A stretch of 64,000 nt of DNA, from the NCBI GenBank assembly GCA_963578825.1, contig CAUZDW010000005.1:62001-126000 (forward strand), in the 5' to 3' direction. Under the pieces are notes generated by a model that worked only from the letters and a program-made list of their open reading frames with translations, did not search any database and had not been told where the DNA came from. This document shows, one piece after another, positions 33,318 through 41,848 of this stretch. Within the stretch, counting starts at the first letter, position 1. Each line of letters opens with the position of its first letter. Made by a program: the position numbers and the translations under genes. The DNA is from JAJDNS01 sp963578825. GTDB lineage: Bacteria; Acidobacteriota; Vicinamibacteria; Fen-336.

Positions 33318-33923
33318 CTACGCCTCGCAATGAGCCATCGCCGCCGCTGCGGCCATGCGCTCCGGGTCGGGGGCGAAGGTCGAGGTGAGGCGGTCGGCGA
33401 GGCCGCGGAGGCGATCTTCGGAGCCGTCCCCGGAGAGGCGGCGTGCGAAGGCGGCGAAATCGGCCTCCATCTGGTCGAGCTCGGGACCGGTCAGCAGCCG
33501 AAGGGCCATGGGGTAGAGGATGTGGTCCTCCTTGAGGATGTGTTGCCTCAGGAGGGGCACAAACTCATTCGCGTTCGTCAGCAGGGTGCTCCTCTCCCCG
33601 TCGTCGAGCTCGCCCTCACCCCGGCCGATCTGGCTCATTGCGGACACGCGGGCGCGGCCCTCCGTGTGCTCCTGAAGCATCACTGCCAGCGGTCCGCCTT
33701 CGACGGGGAAGCCCCGCTCGATCATTCGCTGGAAGAGGATGTCCTCCTCCTTCCCGTGGTGGCACGCATCGGCGAAACCGCGGAAGAAGGTCGCATACTT
33801 CGCCACGAGCGGTCGCTCGACCGCCATGCCGTCGTCGATCGCGAGGGCATAGCTCTCCAACGACCCCAGCACCTGCTCGATGAGCCGGTGTTCGTTCATC
33901 AACACGTCGATTGGTTTCGACAC
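33318..33923 (-). CDS. Hemerythrin HHE-domain protein
   Basis: A four-helix bundle binding a di-iron centre, used for oxygen, NO or iron sensing and storage. In 201 residues the ligands appear in order: MNEHRLIEQVL (His), CHHGKEEDILFQRM (His, Glu), MLQEHTEGRARV (His) and RQHILKEDHILYPMAL (His, Glu/Asp, His). The C-terminal helix is a shorter extension. The GTG start follows AGGAGG. It stands alone on the minus strand between convergent and co-oriented neighbours, with no partner. Confidence 0.9.
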   Translation of the reverse strand: MSKPIDVLMNEHRLIEQVLGSLESYALAIDDGMAVERPLVAKYATFFRGFADACHHGKEEDILFQRMIERGFPVEGGPLAVMLQEHTEGRARVSAMSQIGRGEGELDDGERSTLLTNANEFVPLLRQHILKEDHILYPMALRLLTGPELDQMEADFAAFARRLSGDGSEDRLRGLADRLTSTFAPDPERMAAAAAMAHCEA

Positions 33924-34041
33924 GCGTCTGCCTCCCTGTCTGTTCCCTCTATTCCCTCGCGGATCTGATCAGAGCGCCATGACGGCCGTCAGGTCGGAGC
34001 AGAATGCCCGCTGGGGGAGCGCCGTGGGCGTGGGATCCGGA

Positions 34042-34476
34042 TCAGCCTTCGTCGGGTCGGGGCGAGCGTCGATGGAGCTTGCGCTCCCCCCGCAGGCGCT
34101 TGTGCTGCAAGCGCCTCTCGACGGCAGCGGAGGAGGGTCGCGTGCGGCGCCGGGTCCGGGGGACGACCAGGGCCCGGGCCACCAGGCGGCGGACCTTCTC
34201 CCGGGCATCCTCCAGGTTGCGAGTCTGGTCGCGGGTTCGCTGGCTGGTGACCAGGAGCCGGCCCCTGGAGTCCCGCCGCCCGGCGGCCAGTGCCTTGAGC
34301 CGTCCCTGGGCGGCGTCGTCGAGGCCAGGGATGCCGTCCAGGTCCACCCGCAGCTCGACCTTCGAGGCGACCTTGTTGACGTTCTGGCCTCCGGGCCCGG
34401 AGGCGCGGACGGCACGCCACGTGATCGCTCCTGAAGGGATCCGAACGCCTCTGCTGATCCGGATCGGCTCGGCCAT
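34042..34476 (-). CDS. arfB: Alternative ribosome-rescue peptidyl-tRNA hydrolase ArfB
   Basis: ArfB (YaeJ) releases peptides from ribosomes stalled without a stop codon. The 144-residue protein has the release-factor catalytic GGQ in VRASGPGGQNVNKVASKVELRVDL and the basic C-terminal tail (RRTRPSSAAVERRLQHKRLRGERK) that enters the empty mRNA channel. There are no codon-recognition domains, which separates it from RF1/RF2. Length and tail fit ArfB well. Confidence 0.92.
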   Translation of the reverse strand: MAEPIRISRGVRIPSGAITWRAVRASGPGGQNVNKVASKVELRVDLDGIPGLDDAAQGRLKALAAGRRDSRGRLLVTSQRTRDQTRNLEDAREKVRRLVARALVVPRTRRRTRPSSAAVERRLQHKRLRGERKLHRRSPRPDEG

Positions 34477-34718
34477 TTCGCGACCGTAGACTCCACGGTC
34501 GACCCCGTCAAGCCTCGATCGTGAGCCTCGCCGGTCCGTCGTGAGCCTCTGCTCGGCGAAGGGAAAAACGGCGGGGCAGTATGGTAGGCTTCGACGTCTC
34601 TAGTAGCCGTTGAGTCTGGCGTTCGTCGGCAGAGGCCGTCCAATGAGGGGCGGTGTCGGGATCGTGAGCGCGCAGGCGGCGTAGCGCACTAGGAAGGGCC
34701 GAAGGAGGCCTGACGTTC

Positions 34719-34919
34719 ATGATTGAAGGCACCGTCAAGTGGTTCAACGAGTCCAAGGGTTTCGGGTTTCTCTCCCAGGAGGGTGGACCAGACGTTTTCG
34801 TCCATCACACTGAGATCCGGACCGATGGATATCGGACCCTCAACGAGGGTCAGAAGGTCCGTTTCGAGGTGGTGGACAGCCCCAAGGGGCCCCGCGCCGC
34901 GAACGTGACGCCCGCGTAA
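34719..34919 (+). CDS. Cold-shock domain protein
   Basis: This 66-residue single CSD protein is an RNA chaperone or antiterminator. It shows both RNA-binding motifs: GTVKWFNESKGFGFL (RNP1, KGFGF) and DVFVHHTEI (RNP2, VFVHH), and ends GPRAANVTPA. The start follows AAGGAGG by ten bases. About 130 bases between a possible -10 (TATGGT near 34578) and the start would give a long leader as in many csp mRNAs. A strong hairpin terminator follows. Confidence 0.95.
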   Translation: MIEGTVKWFNESKGFGFLSQEGGPDVFVHHTEIRTDGYRTLNEGQKVRFEVVDSPKGPRAANVTPA

Positions 34920-34943
34920 GCAACCACGAAACGACTCTACTAG

Positions 34944-34976
34944 AGGCCCGGGGCCATGCCCCGGGCCTTCCCTTTT
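34944..34976 (+). terminator. Intrinsic terminator of the cold-shock gene
   Basis: AGGCCCGGGGC pairs perfectly with GCCCCGGGCCT over a three-base loop and is followed by TCCCTTTT. It lies 24 bases after the csp stop and may also serve the convergent phosphatase operon. Confidence 0.82.
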
Positions 34977-34982
34977 CGGGCC

Positions 34983-35729
34983 CTACTCCCAGCCTCCGTA
35001 CATCAGATTCGGCACGACAAAGAACCGGTCGCCGAAGTCGCCGAACGCCTCCTCCCGGCTTCGGAGCGCCACGCCCAGGGCCGGGAAATCGCGGATGTTG
35101 TCCCCCACGAAGGCGATGACGTCGAGGGGCGGGAGGCCCGCGGAGGTGGTCCCTCGAGCGACCGCCTCGAATCGCGACGCCTTGTCGCTCGGTCCATCGT
35201 CCGGCCGGCACAGCATCACGTCGCAGGCGAGGTCGTGGGCGGCAAACACGGCCTTGGTGTCCGGGCACTCGGCTTCGCGACGGTTGGTCACGATGGCGAC
35301 CCGACCGCCGAGGGCTCTCACCCGCCCCAGGAAGTTCCGGGCTCCGGGAAGTGGGACCACCTCGCGCCGTTCGGTCCATGTCCGCCAGCTTTCGGGGGTG
35401 AAGGCAAGCCCCCGCCTTTCGCGCTCGACCTGATAGAGGGAGTTGTCGATCAGGGTCTCGTCCGCGTCCGACACCACCGCCCATGTGCCCGGCGTACGGC
35501 CCACCGCCGCCTGCTCCACCCGAGCCGTCGCGGCTCGGAACGCCTGGAGAAAGAGGGCGCGGTGCTGCGCCGAGTCCCGCACCCAGCGGACGGCCTTCGA
35601 GCTGCGGAAGGGCTCCTCCACCGACGAGGCCCGGGGAGTGTCGGTGACCGATGGCGGAACGGTCGGCGCCGTGGCGCGGCACGCCGTCGTGAGGGAGAGG
35701 AGGAGGAGCAGCAAGAAGCGCGGCATCAT
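34983..35729 (-). CDS. HAD-superfamily class B/P4-type acid phosphatase lipoprotein
   Basis: This 248-residue protein has a lipoprotein signal (MMPRFLLLLLLSLTTAC) and the HAD-like acid phosphatase core of the lipoprotein e(P4)/class C group. Visible motifs are VVSDADETLIDNSLYQ (motif I, DxDET), RVAIVTNRRE (motif II, Thr/Asn), and DVIAFVGDNIRDF (motif IV, GDNxxDF). It would dephosphorylate nucleotides or other small phosphates outside the cytoplasmic membrane. It is the last gene of the minus-strand operon that begins with the kinase. Confidence 0.88.
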   Translation of the reverse strand: MMPRFLLLLLLSLTTACRATAPTVPPSVTDTPRASSVEEPFRSSKAVRWVRDSAQHRALFLQAFRAATARVEQAAVGRTPGTWAVVSDADETLIDNSLYQVERERRGLAFTPESWRTWTERREVVPLPGARNFLGRVRALGGRVAIVTNRREAECPDTKAVFAAHDLACDVMLCRPDDGPSDKASRFEAVARGTTSAGLPPLDVIAFVGDNIRDFPALGVALRSREEAFGDFGDRFFVVPNLMYGGWE

Positions 35730-35774
35730 CTCAGGCCTCCTGACAGGGGCGATGGGCGTCCTCGCCGGGGTCTC

Positions 35775-36398
35775 CTAGAGAAGCTTCAGAACCAGGAACC
35801 CCCCAACGAGCAGCGCCAGGAAGACGAGAGCCGCGAGGTCGAAGTGCTTCTCGAGGGTCCGGCGCACCGGCGCACCGAAGACGCGGAGTATGGTCGCCAC
35901 GAGGGAAAAACGGGCTCCCCTCCCGAGCGCCGAGACCAGCACGAACGGCACGAAGGGCATGTGGGTGGCACCGGCCGCGATCGTGGCCACCTTGTAGGGG
36001 ATGGGCGTGAACGCAGCACCGGCCAGGAACCACACACCCCAGGTCCCGTTGTACAGCTCCACCACCCGTTCCCAGTGATGCTGCGCGTGGTAGAAGTTCA
36101 CGATGGGCTGACCCGCCGTCGCCATGAAGCCGTATCCGATCGCATATCCGAGGAGCGCCCCCGTCACGGAGCCGAGGGTCGCGAGGCCGGCAGCGCGGAG
36201 CCACCTGGCGGGCGCCGCGGCGACGATGGCGATGAGCAGGACGTCGGGAGGGATGGGAAAGAACGAGGACTCGGCAAAGGCGATCAGGAACAGCGCGATC
36301 AGGCCCTGGGGCGTTTCCGCCCAGTGCATCGTCCAGTCGTACAGACGGCGCAGGGCGCGCCGCGGCCAGTTGATCGCCGAGATGAGAGTGTTCGACAC
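35775..36398 (-). CDS. VTT/DedA-type (YqaA-like) membrane protein
   Basis: This 207-residue protein with five or six helices contains the VTT-domain landmarks IAFAESSFFPIPPDVLLIAIV (the helix-breaking FPIPPD motif) and AGAAFTPIPYKVATIAAGATH (the second re-entrant hairpin with PIPYK). DedA/VTT proteins flip lipids such as undecaprenyl phosphate or phosphatidylethanolamine; the YqaA subgroup is less studied. Its place next to a penicillin-binding protein fits a lipid-carrier role in wall synthesis, though this is inference. Confidence 0.86.
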   Translation of the reverse strand: MSNTLISAINWPRRALRRLYDWTMHWAETPQGLIALFLIAFAESSFFPIPPDVLLIAIVAAAPARWLRAAGLATLGSVTGALLGYAIGYGFMATAGQPIVNFYHAQHHWERVVELYNGTWGVWFLAGAAFTPIPYKVATIAAGATHMPFVPFVLVSALGRGARFSLVATILRVFGAPVRRTLEKHFDLAALVFLALLVGGFLVLKLL

Positions 36399-36445
36399 GA
36401 GCCATCGATCCTAGCACGGCGCTCATGAACCCCTCCGGCTCCTAG

Positions 36446-38197
36446 CTAGGGGCTGTGCAGGTCGGAGTCGACCTCCGACCGCCGCCCCTGGCGTCGGGCC
36501 GGCCAGGCTGCGAGGGAGCGCTGGCGCCGTGCCGCCTGTTCAAGCGCGAGCCGCCGATCGGCGAGGCCTTGCAGCAGCGCGCTCGTCACTTCCCGCGCCG
36601 CACGGTTCACGGCGCGGGAGTTCGGTCGGTAGGTGATGCGGACGCAGAAGGCCACACTCGACTCGGGCGTTGGCGCGATGCCGATGTAGTTCACGTGGTA
36701 CCCCTTGCGGTACTCGGCCGCCGTGCCGGTCTTCATCGCGACGGGGAATCCGCGGGGAGCGATCCCGGTCCCGGTGCCGTAGAGCGCAACGGCCCGCATG
36801 GCCCGAAGAAGGGGCGGCACGGTGCGCGGGCCGATGACTCTTCGGGCCTGCGCCAGCTCGGCCACGCGCTCGGCCAGACCGACGGGCCCGCTCATGCCTG
36901 CCACCAGGCGGGGCTCGGGCATCGAGCCTCCGTTGGCCACGACTGTCGCGAGGAGGGCTGCGTGGAGCGGCGTGATGTCCGACTGGGTGAGCCCGATCGA
37001 GAGGTCGGCAAGCTGCCGGTCGTGTTTCGGCGGCGAGTGGATGCGCCCCGCCGCTCCCAGGAGTGCCGGAGGCTCCTCGTCGAAACCCCAGCGTCGCAAC
37101 TCCGCGGCGAGACGCTCCTTGCCGATCCGAACCCCCAACCGCGCGAAGGCGATGTTGCAACTGATGGCCAGGGCGTGGTCGAGCCCGTCGAGCGCGCCCG
37201 CCTTCCACGAGCACCAGAGAGGCTTGCCGCCGAAGCGCTCGACCCCCTTGCACGTCGTGTGTCCGATGGCGGCGTCGGGATCGATTCCCGATCGGTAGGC
37301 AGCGGCGGCGGTCACGACCTTGGAGATCGAGGCCGGCTCGCGTCGCTGGGTGAACGCCGCTGCCCCTTCCCGTGCCCGCGTCCGAGGGTCGCTCACCGCT
37401 GCGAGCACGGCCCCCGTTCGCGGCTCGAGGAGGACGATCGTGCCACGCCAGCGGCCGAGGGCGTCCAGGGCGAGCCGGGCGAGATCGAGATCGAGGGTGA
37501 GCCGCAAACCTCCCGATTGCGCCGCCGCCCGGACGTCCTCGGGAGACAGCCAGAAGGGCGTCGCCAACTCCGACCGTGCGGGGAGTCGTCGCCGTGGTGG
37601 TGGAGCCCGGCGAAAGGGAGGCAGAAGCAGGGGATCGAGATCCTCGGCAAGTGCCAGACGCCCCTCGGAGTCCAGGGCGCCCACGAGCGTGCCGCGCCGG
37701 TCCCGAACGATGGCCGAGGCTCCGAATGCCCGAAGCACCAGTGACTGCTCGAGATGGCGGCCGAGGGGACGGCTGGCGAGCGGGACCGGACTCGCCGCGG
37801 CCAGGCGCCCGGCCTCCTCCACGTCCCCGTTCTCCAGCGCCAGTGCCGCCGCATAGAGCGCGCCGAGCGGGTGGCCGGCGCGGAGCAGAAGCGCTGCCGC
37901 CTCCCGGGCTCCCTCGAGATTCTCGCGCTCGAGAGCGGTGTCGATCAGGGCGGTGGGAGCCAGGGCGTCGAGGTCGGAGAGGGCGGGTTGCGCGTCGGTG
38001 CGCCGTCCCTGAAGCGACAGGGCCAGGGCCAGCCCGGCCTCGGCCCGTCGCGTCGCCCAGGGCCAGCGCATCTGGCGCCGGAACTCCATCTCGGCGCCGG
38101 CGGCGTCGCCTGCGAGCAGCCGCTCTCGCCCCCGCTCCCCCGCGGTCGTGGCCGAGACGGCGAGTCCTCCGACGAGAAGGGTGAGCGCTCCCGCCAC
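36446..38197 (-). CDS. Penicillin-binding protein transpeptidase
   Basis: A membrane-anchored D,D-transpeptidase that cross-links peptidoglycan. The 583-residue protein has an N-terminal helix, a TPR-like helical stretch (about 20-130), and a transpeptidase domain with the three hallmark motifs in order: SISK in EPASISKVVTAAAAY near residue 290, SCN in ISCNIAFARLG near 347, and KTG in VAMKTGTAAEY near 487. No glycosyltransferase domain is visible. The GTG is the only good start; it lies 35 bases after the aminotransferase stop. The helical N-domain in place of the usual class B pedestal is unusual. Confidence 0.88.
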   Translation of the reverse strand: MAGALTLLVGGLAVSATTAGERGRERLLAGDAAGAEMEFRRQMRWPWATRRAEAGLALALSLQGRRTDAQPALSDLDALAPTALIDTALERENLEGAREAAALLLRAGHPLGALYAAALALENGDVEEAGRLAAASPVPLASRPLGRHLEQSLVLRAFGASAIVRDRRGTLVGALDSEGRLALAEDLDPLLLPPFRRAPPPRRRLPARSELATPFWLSPEDVRAAAQSGGLRLTLDLDLARLALDALGRWRGTIVLLEPRTGAVLAAVSDPRTRAREGAAAFTQRREPASISKVVTAAAAYRSGIDPDAAIGHTTCKGVERFGGKPLWCSWKAGALDGLDHALAISCNIAFARLGVRIGKERLAAELRRWGFDEEPPALLGAAGRIHSPPKHDRQLADLSIGLTQSDITPLHAALLATVVANGGSMPEPRLVAGMSGPVGLAERVAELAQARRVIGPRTVPPLLRAMRAVALYGTGTGIAPRGFPVAMKTGTAAEYRKGYHVNYIGIAPTPESSVAFCVRITYRPNSRAVNRAAREVTSALLQGLADRRLALEQAARRQRSLAAWPARRQGRRSEVDSDLHSP

Positions 38198-38232
38198 CAG
38201 GAGGGCTCCGGCGAGGGCTCGGTCGGCGTGCT

Positions 38233-39495
38233 TCAGCGCGCGCCCGCCGCGGCCGAGTCGGGTGTCTTGAGCGGCCCCAGTCCACGGGCCGCGCGGTAGG
38301 CGGGAAGTGCCGCGGCGAGTATCCGGACCGAGGTCTCGAGGTCGGTCTCATTGAGGACGTAGGCGATCCGAACCTCGTCGGCGCCCAGGCCGGGCGTGAC
38401 GTAGAAGCCCGCCGCGGGGGCCACCATGACGGTGACGCCCTCGAAGCTGAAATCGCTCAGCAGCCACGACGCGAAGTCCTCGCTGTCCTCGACCGGGAGC
38501 CGAGCCACGAAGTAGAAGGCCCCCTCGGGCTTGCGGAGGAAGACGCCGGGCACGCGGGAGAGGCCCTCGTAGAGCACATCCCTTCGGCCCTGGTACTCCT
38601 TCACCAGATTCTCGGTGTACTCGAGGCCGAGCTCGGCGGCTCCCAGCGCGACGATCTGGGCGAGTCCCGGCGGCGACAGGCGCCCCTGTGCCATGCGCAG
38701 GCACGCGTCGCGCACCTGGCGATTGCGCGTGACCAGGCAGCCGAGGCGAATCCCGCAGGCACTGTAGCGCTTCGAGAGGCTGTCGACCATGACCACGAAG
38801 TCCTCGGCGCCTGCGATCTCTAGGGCGCTGGTGGCCCGAGCCCCGTCGTAGGCCAGCTCGCGATAGACCTCGTCGGACATGAGGAATAGCCCGTTGTCGC
38901 TACAGAACCCGGCGATGGCCTCGACCTCTTCGCGCCGATACACCGTCCCGGTGGGGTTGTTCGGATTGCAGAGGAGAACGAGCCGCGTGCGCGGGGTGAG
39001 GGCACTCTCCCACTGCTCGCGGGGTGGCAGGTGGAAGCCGTCTTCGCCGTGGGAGCGCAGGGGCACCAGCCGCACACCGGCCATCGTCGCGAAGGCCATG
39101 TAGTGGGTGTAGAAAGGCTCGACGACCAGCACCTCGTCGCCCACGCCCGCGCAGGCCAGGAGCGTGAAGAGAATGGCCTCGCTCCCGCCGGTGGTGACGA
39201 CGATGTCGTCGGCGTCGAGCTCGATTCCGTGGCCCCGGTAGTACTCCCGTAGCGATGCCACGCACTCGGGGGTCCCGCCGGACGGCGTGTAGGCCAGAAC
39301 CGCGGGCGCTGTCTCCAGTCGTCTCCTCATCACCTCGGGAGTCTCGAGGTCCGGCTGGCCGATGTTGAGATGGAGAACCCGCACGCCCCGCTTCTTCGCG
39401 GCGTCGGCCAGGGGTGCGAGCTTTCGGATCGGTGAGGCCGGCATCTGCCGGCCGCGCTCGGAGACGGTGAGGGGCATCTCGTTTCTGTGCTTCAC
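38233..39495 (-). CDS. Aspartate/aromatic aminotransferase (class I, PLP)
   Basis: This fold-type I aminotransferase transfers amino groups between amino acids and 2-oxo acids. The 420-residue protein shows HLNIGQPDLETPEVM, AYTPSGGTPECVASLREYY, CNPNNPTGTVYRREEVEAI, SDEVYRELAYDG and the PLP lysine region DSLSKRYSACGIRLGC (SLSK). The TGA of the upstream kinase overlaps its GTG (GTGA); an internal ATG six codons on is another possible start. The link to a kinase and a PBP is not obvious; a role in supplying wall amino acids is possible. Confidence 0.9.
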   Translation of the reverse strand: MKHRNEMPLTVSERGRQMPASPIRKLAPLADAAKKRGVRVLHLNIGQPDLETPEVMRRRLETAPAVLAYTPSGGTPECVASLREYYRGHGIELDADDIVVTTGGSEAILFTLLACAGVGDEVLVVEPFYTHYMAFATMAGVRLVPLRSHGEDGFHLPPREQWESALTPRTRLVLLCNPNNPTGTVYRREEVEAIAGFCSDNGLFLMSDEVYRELAYDGARATSALEIAGAEDFVVMVDSLSKRYSACGIRLGCLVTRNRQVRDACLRMAQGRLSPPGLAQIVALGAAELGLEYTENLVKEYQGRRDVLYEGLSRVPGVFLRKPEGAFYFVARLPVEDSEDFASWLLSDFSFEGVTVMVAPAAGFYVTPGLGADEVRIAYVLNETDLETSVRILAAALPAYRAARGLGPLKTPDSAAAGAR

Positions 39496-41654
39496 TCCGA
39501 CATCAACCGAATTCGCACCAGCTCGTCTCCGTCCACTGCGGCGACGGCCTCGAGGCTCCAGGTGTCGACCGGCGACCAGACGCCGGCGTACTCGGCCACC
39601 AGGGCCCGAACGCGCGGTTCCACCTTCTTCTGGAGGAGCCGAGCCGGGGTCTCCGTCCGGCGACCGTCCTCGATCGTGACCAGCTCGCGCCCGCGAATGC
39701 GGACCGCCTTGCGACCCTCGTTGACGACGTACAGACGCACGACGAACGGCTCCTCGGGCCGCACTTCCGACGGTAGCACCTCGAACTCCAGCTTGCCCAC
39801 GAAGCGGGGCGGGCGTTGCATCTTGACGTCGGCGGACTCGAACCCCACCAGCCCTCCTGCCGACGGCGTGGTGATCGTGGTCTTTCCCGCAAGGAAACGC
39901 CGGGCGGGCACGGCCGGCGTCGGCGCCACGGTGGGCTCCGGCTCGGGAATCGCAACTGGGGGTGGGGGCTCCACCGGCGAGGAGGAGACGGCGTCAGGCG
40001 GGGCTGGCGCATCGGCGGCTCTCGCGGTGAGCTCGGGCGGTGTCGGAGTCGGGCTGGGTCGCACCGCGGCCACTCGCCGGACCTCGACCGCTCGCCGGGC
40101 CCGATCGAAGCCGTCGCGGGCTTCGAGAAACTGGCGGGTGGCGTCGGCATACTCCTCGCTTGCCCCCAGCGCGGCGGCCTTTTCGGCCGTGGCGTTGGCG
40201 GCCGCGAACGCACGGCTCCTCCCGGCGCCTCCGTCGGATGCCTGGTCCCTGGTCTGGCCCATCAAGGCGGCAGCGTCGCTGGCCTGCGTCCGGAAGACAG
40301 TGTTGAGCCGCGCGCTGAGCTCGATGGCCGCGGGATGCCGCGGGTCCAGCTCGAGGACCCGGGAGAGCTGGTCCGAAGCAGCCTCGTTGTTGCCCGCCTC
40401 GAGGTTGCCCCGGGCCGTGGTGATGGCCGCTTCCAGCTCCCCGAGGCGGACTCGGGCCGTCTCCAGGGTCCGGGTGGCCTCGGGGTGGTCGGGAGACAGG
40501 CGCAGCGCGCTCACGGCCTGTGTCTCTGCGGCGGTCCAGTTCTTGTCGTCCAGCTCGCGCCGCGCGAGCTGGACCTGGGTGGCCACCAGCGCCCGAGTCA
40601 GCTCGCCGACCTGGGCATTGTCTTCTTCGGGCCCGGGCGCCTGCAGCCGCGAGGTGACCCAGAGCGCGGTCAGGGTCAGGACGACGATGAGGGCGAGTCC
40701 CGCGCCGGCGGCCACCAGGGGAACCCGGGAGTGGTGCCGTCGCGCCCCCCGCCCGCTCGACGACGATCCCGGCCGGCGGACACGGAGCAGGCTCGCTGGC
40801 GTGCTTCCGCTGCTCGAAGGCGAGACCTCCTGCCCGGCAACGGCCGTCCTTCGAGCCGCCGCGAGCGCCGCCCGCATTTCGGACGCCCCGGCGAACCGCT
40901 TCCTTCGGTCCTTGGTGAGGGCCCGGTTGACGATGTCGATGATGGGCGCAGGCACACCGGGTGTCCAGCGGGTCACCGCCGGTGGTTCCTTGTGAACCAC
41001 CTGAAAGAGGACCGAGGGCGTCGAGTCGGCCTCGAAGGGCTTGTGTCCCGTCAGCAACTCGTAGAGGACGGCTCCGGTCGAGAAGACGTCCGAGCGCCCG
41101 TCGACCTTGTCGCCCAGCGCCTGCTCGGGGGACATGTAGTTGGGCGTCCCGAGGACGATGCCCTCCTGCGTCATCTCGGAGGTGTTCAGTCGGGCCAGAC
41201 CGAAGTCCATGATCTTGACCTGCCGGCCCGAGCCCAGGTGGATGTTCGCGGGCTTGATGTCGCGATGAACGACTTCCTGACTGTGCGCGTACTCGAGGGC
41301 GTCCAGGACACAGTCCATGACGTCGAGCTTCTGGGTCAGCGGACCCAGGATGTCGTTGTCGATGGCGTCTCGGAGGTCCGGCCCCTGAAGGAGCTCCATG
41401 GCCATGAAGAGGATCTTGCCCTCTTCGCCGTAGTCGTGGATCGTGACGATATTCGGGTGGTTCAGAAGGGCGGCGGCCTGGGCCTCCCGGCGAAATCGCT
41501 CGAGGATCTCGTCGTCAGGGCTGGCGGGAACCGAGATGGTTTTCAGGGCCACGCGGCGCTTCAAGACCGGATCGAAGGCCTCGAAGACGACACCCATGGT
41601 GCCCCGGCCGATCTCGCCGAGGATCCTGTATTTGCCGATCCGGTCGCGGTCCAT
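39492..41654 (-). CDS. Membrane-anchored Ser/Thr protein kinase (PknB-like) with TPR-like periplasmic part
   Basis: A Hanks-type kinase in the first 270 residues: GEIGRGTMGVVFEAFD (glycine loop), VALKTISVP (lysine), EVVHRDIKPANIHLG (full HRD-K-N catalytic loop), KIMDFGLARL (DFG) and LGTPNYMSPEQ (activation-loop end). A Ser/Arg-rich linker precedes one membrane helix (about 305-335). Outside are TPR-like repeats (about 350-520) and a Pro/Ala-rich C-terminal region with a beta-rich end. All catalytic residues are intact, unlike the kinase near 16 kb. The ATG at the start of MDRDRIGKYRIL was chosen over an upstream frame that runs through a hairpin. The FHA/TIG protein is a plausible phospho-reader. 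Confidence 0.92.
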   Translation of the reverse strand: MDRDRIGKYRILGEIGRGTMGVVFEAFDPVLKRRVALKTISVPASPDDEILERFRREAQAAALLNHPNIVTIHDYGEEGKILFMAMELLQGPDLRDAIDNDILGPLTQKLDVMDCVLDALEYAHSQEVVHRDIKPANIHLGSGRQVKIMDFGLARLNTSEMTQEGIVLGTPNYMSPEQALGDKVDGRSDVFSTGAVLYELLTGHKPFEADSTPSVLFQVVHKEPPAVTRWTPGVPAPIIDIVNRALTKDRRKRFAGASEMRAALAAARRTAVAGQEVSPSSSGSTPASLLRVRRPGSSSSGRGARRHHSRVPLVAAGAGLALIVVLTLTALWVTSRLQAPGPEEDNAQVGELTRALVATQVQLARRELDDKNWTAAETQAVSALRLSPDHPEATRTLETARVRLGELEAAITTARGNLEAGNNEAASDQLSRVLELDPRHPAAIELSARLNTVFRTQASDAAALMGQTRDQASDGGAGRSRAFAAANATAEKAAALGASEEYADATRQFLEARDGFDRARRAVEVRRVAAVRPSPTPTPPELTARAADAPAPPDAVSSSPVEPPPPVAIPEPEPTVAPTPAVPARRFLAGKTTITTPSAGGLVGFESADVKMQRPPRFVGKLEFEVLPSEVRPEEPFVVRLYVVNEGRKAVRIRGRELVTIEDGRRTETPARLLQKKVEPRVRALVAEYAGVWSPVDTWSLEAVAAVDGDELVRIRLMSE

Positions 41655-41693
41655 GACGCTCCAACCCCCCCCGCGCGGTCGGGAGGGCCGGGC

Positions 41694-41726
41694 GCACGGG
41701 CTGGGCGCAAAGCACCCAGCCCGTGC
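41694..41726. promoter_or_regulatory. 12-bp perfect inverted repeat in the kinase/lacZ divergent region
   Basis: GCACGGGCTGGG and its exact complement CCCAGCCCGTGC are separated by nine bases. It lies immediately downstream of a possible minus-strand -10 (TACCAT at 41728-41733), so it is either an operator over the start site or a hairpin at the 5' end of the kinase mRNA. Confidence 0.65.
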
Positions 41727-41774
41727 ATGGTAGCACGGCGCCCCCGGGGGACGGACGAAGGACAAAGAGCGACG

Positions 41775-41780
41775 TAGAAT
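41775..41780 (+). promoter_or_regulatory. -10 box TAGAAT before the lacZ-like gene
   Basis: TAGAAT lies 68 bases before the GTG start; an AGGAG ribosome-binding site precedes the start. Confidence 0.5.
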
Positions 41781-41848
41781 GCCCGTTCACCCGATCGGGC
41801 CCTGTCTCGGCCAGCGCCGTGCAGGTGCCCGCATGAGGAGACCCCACC

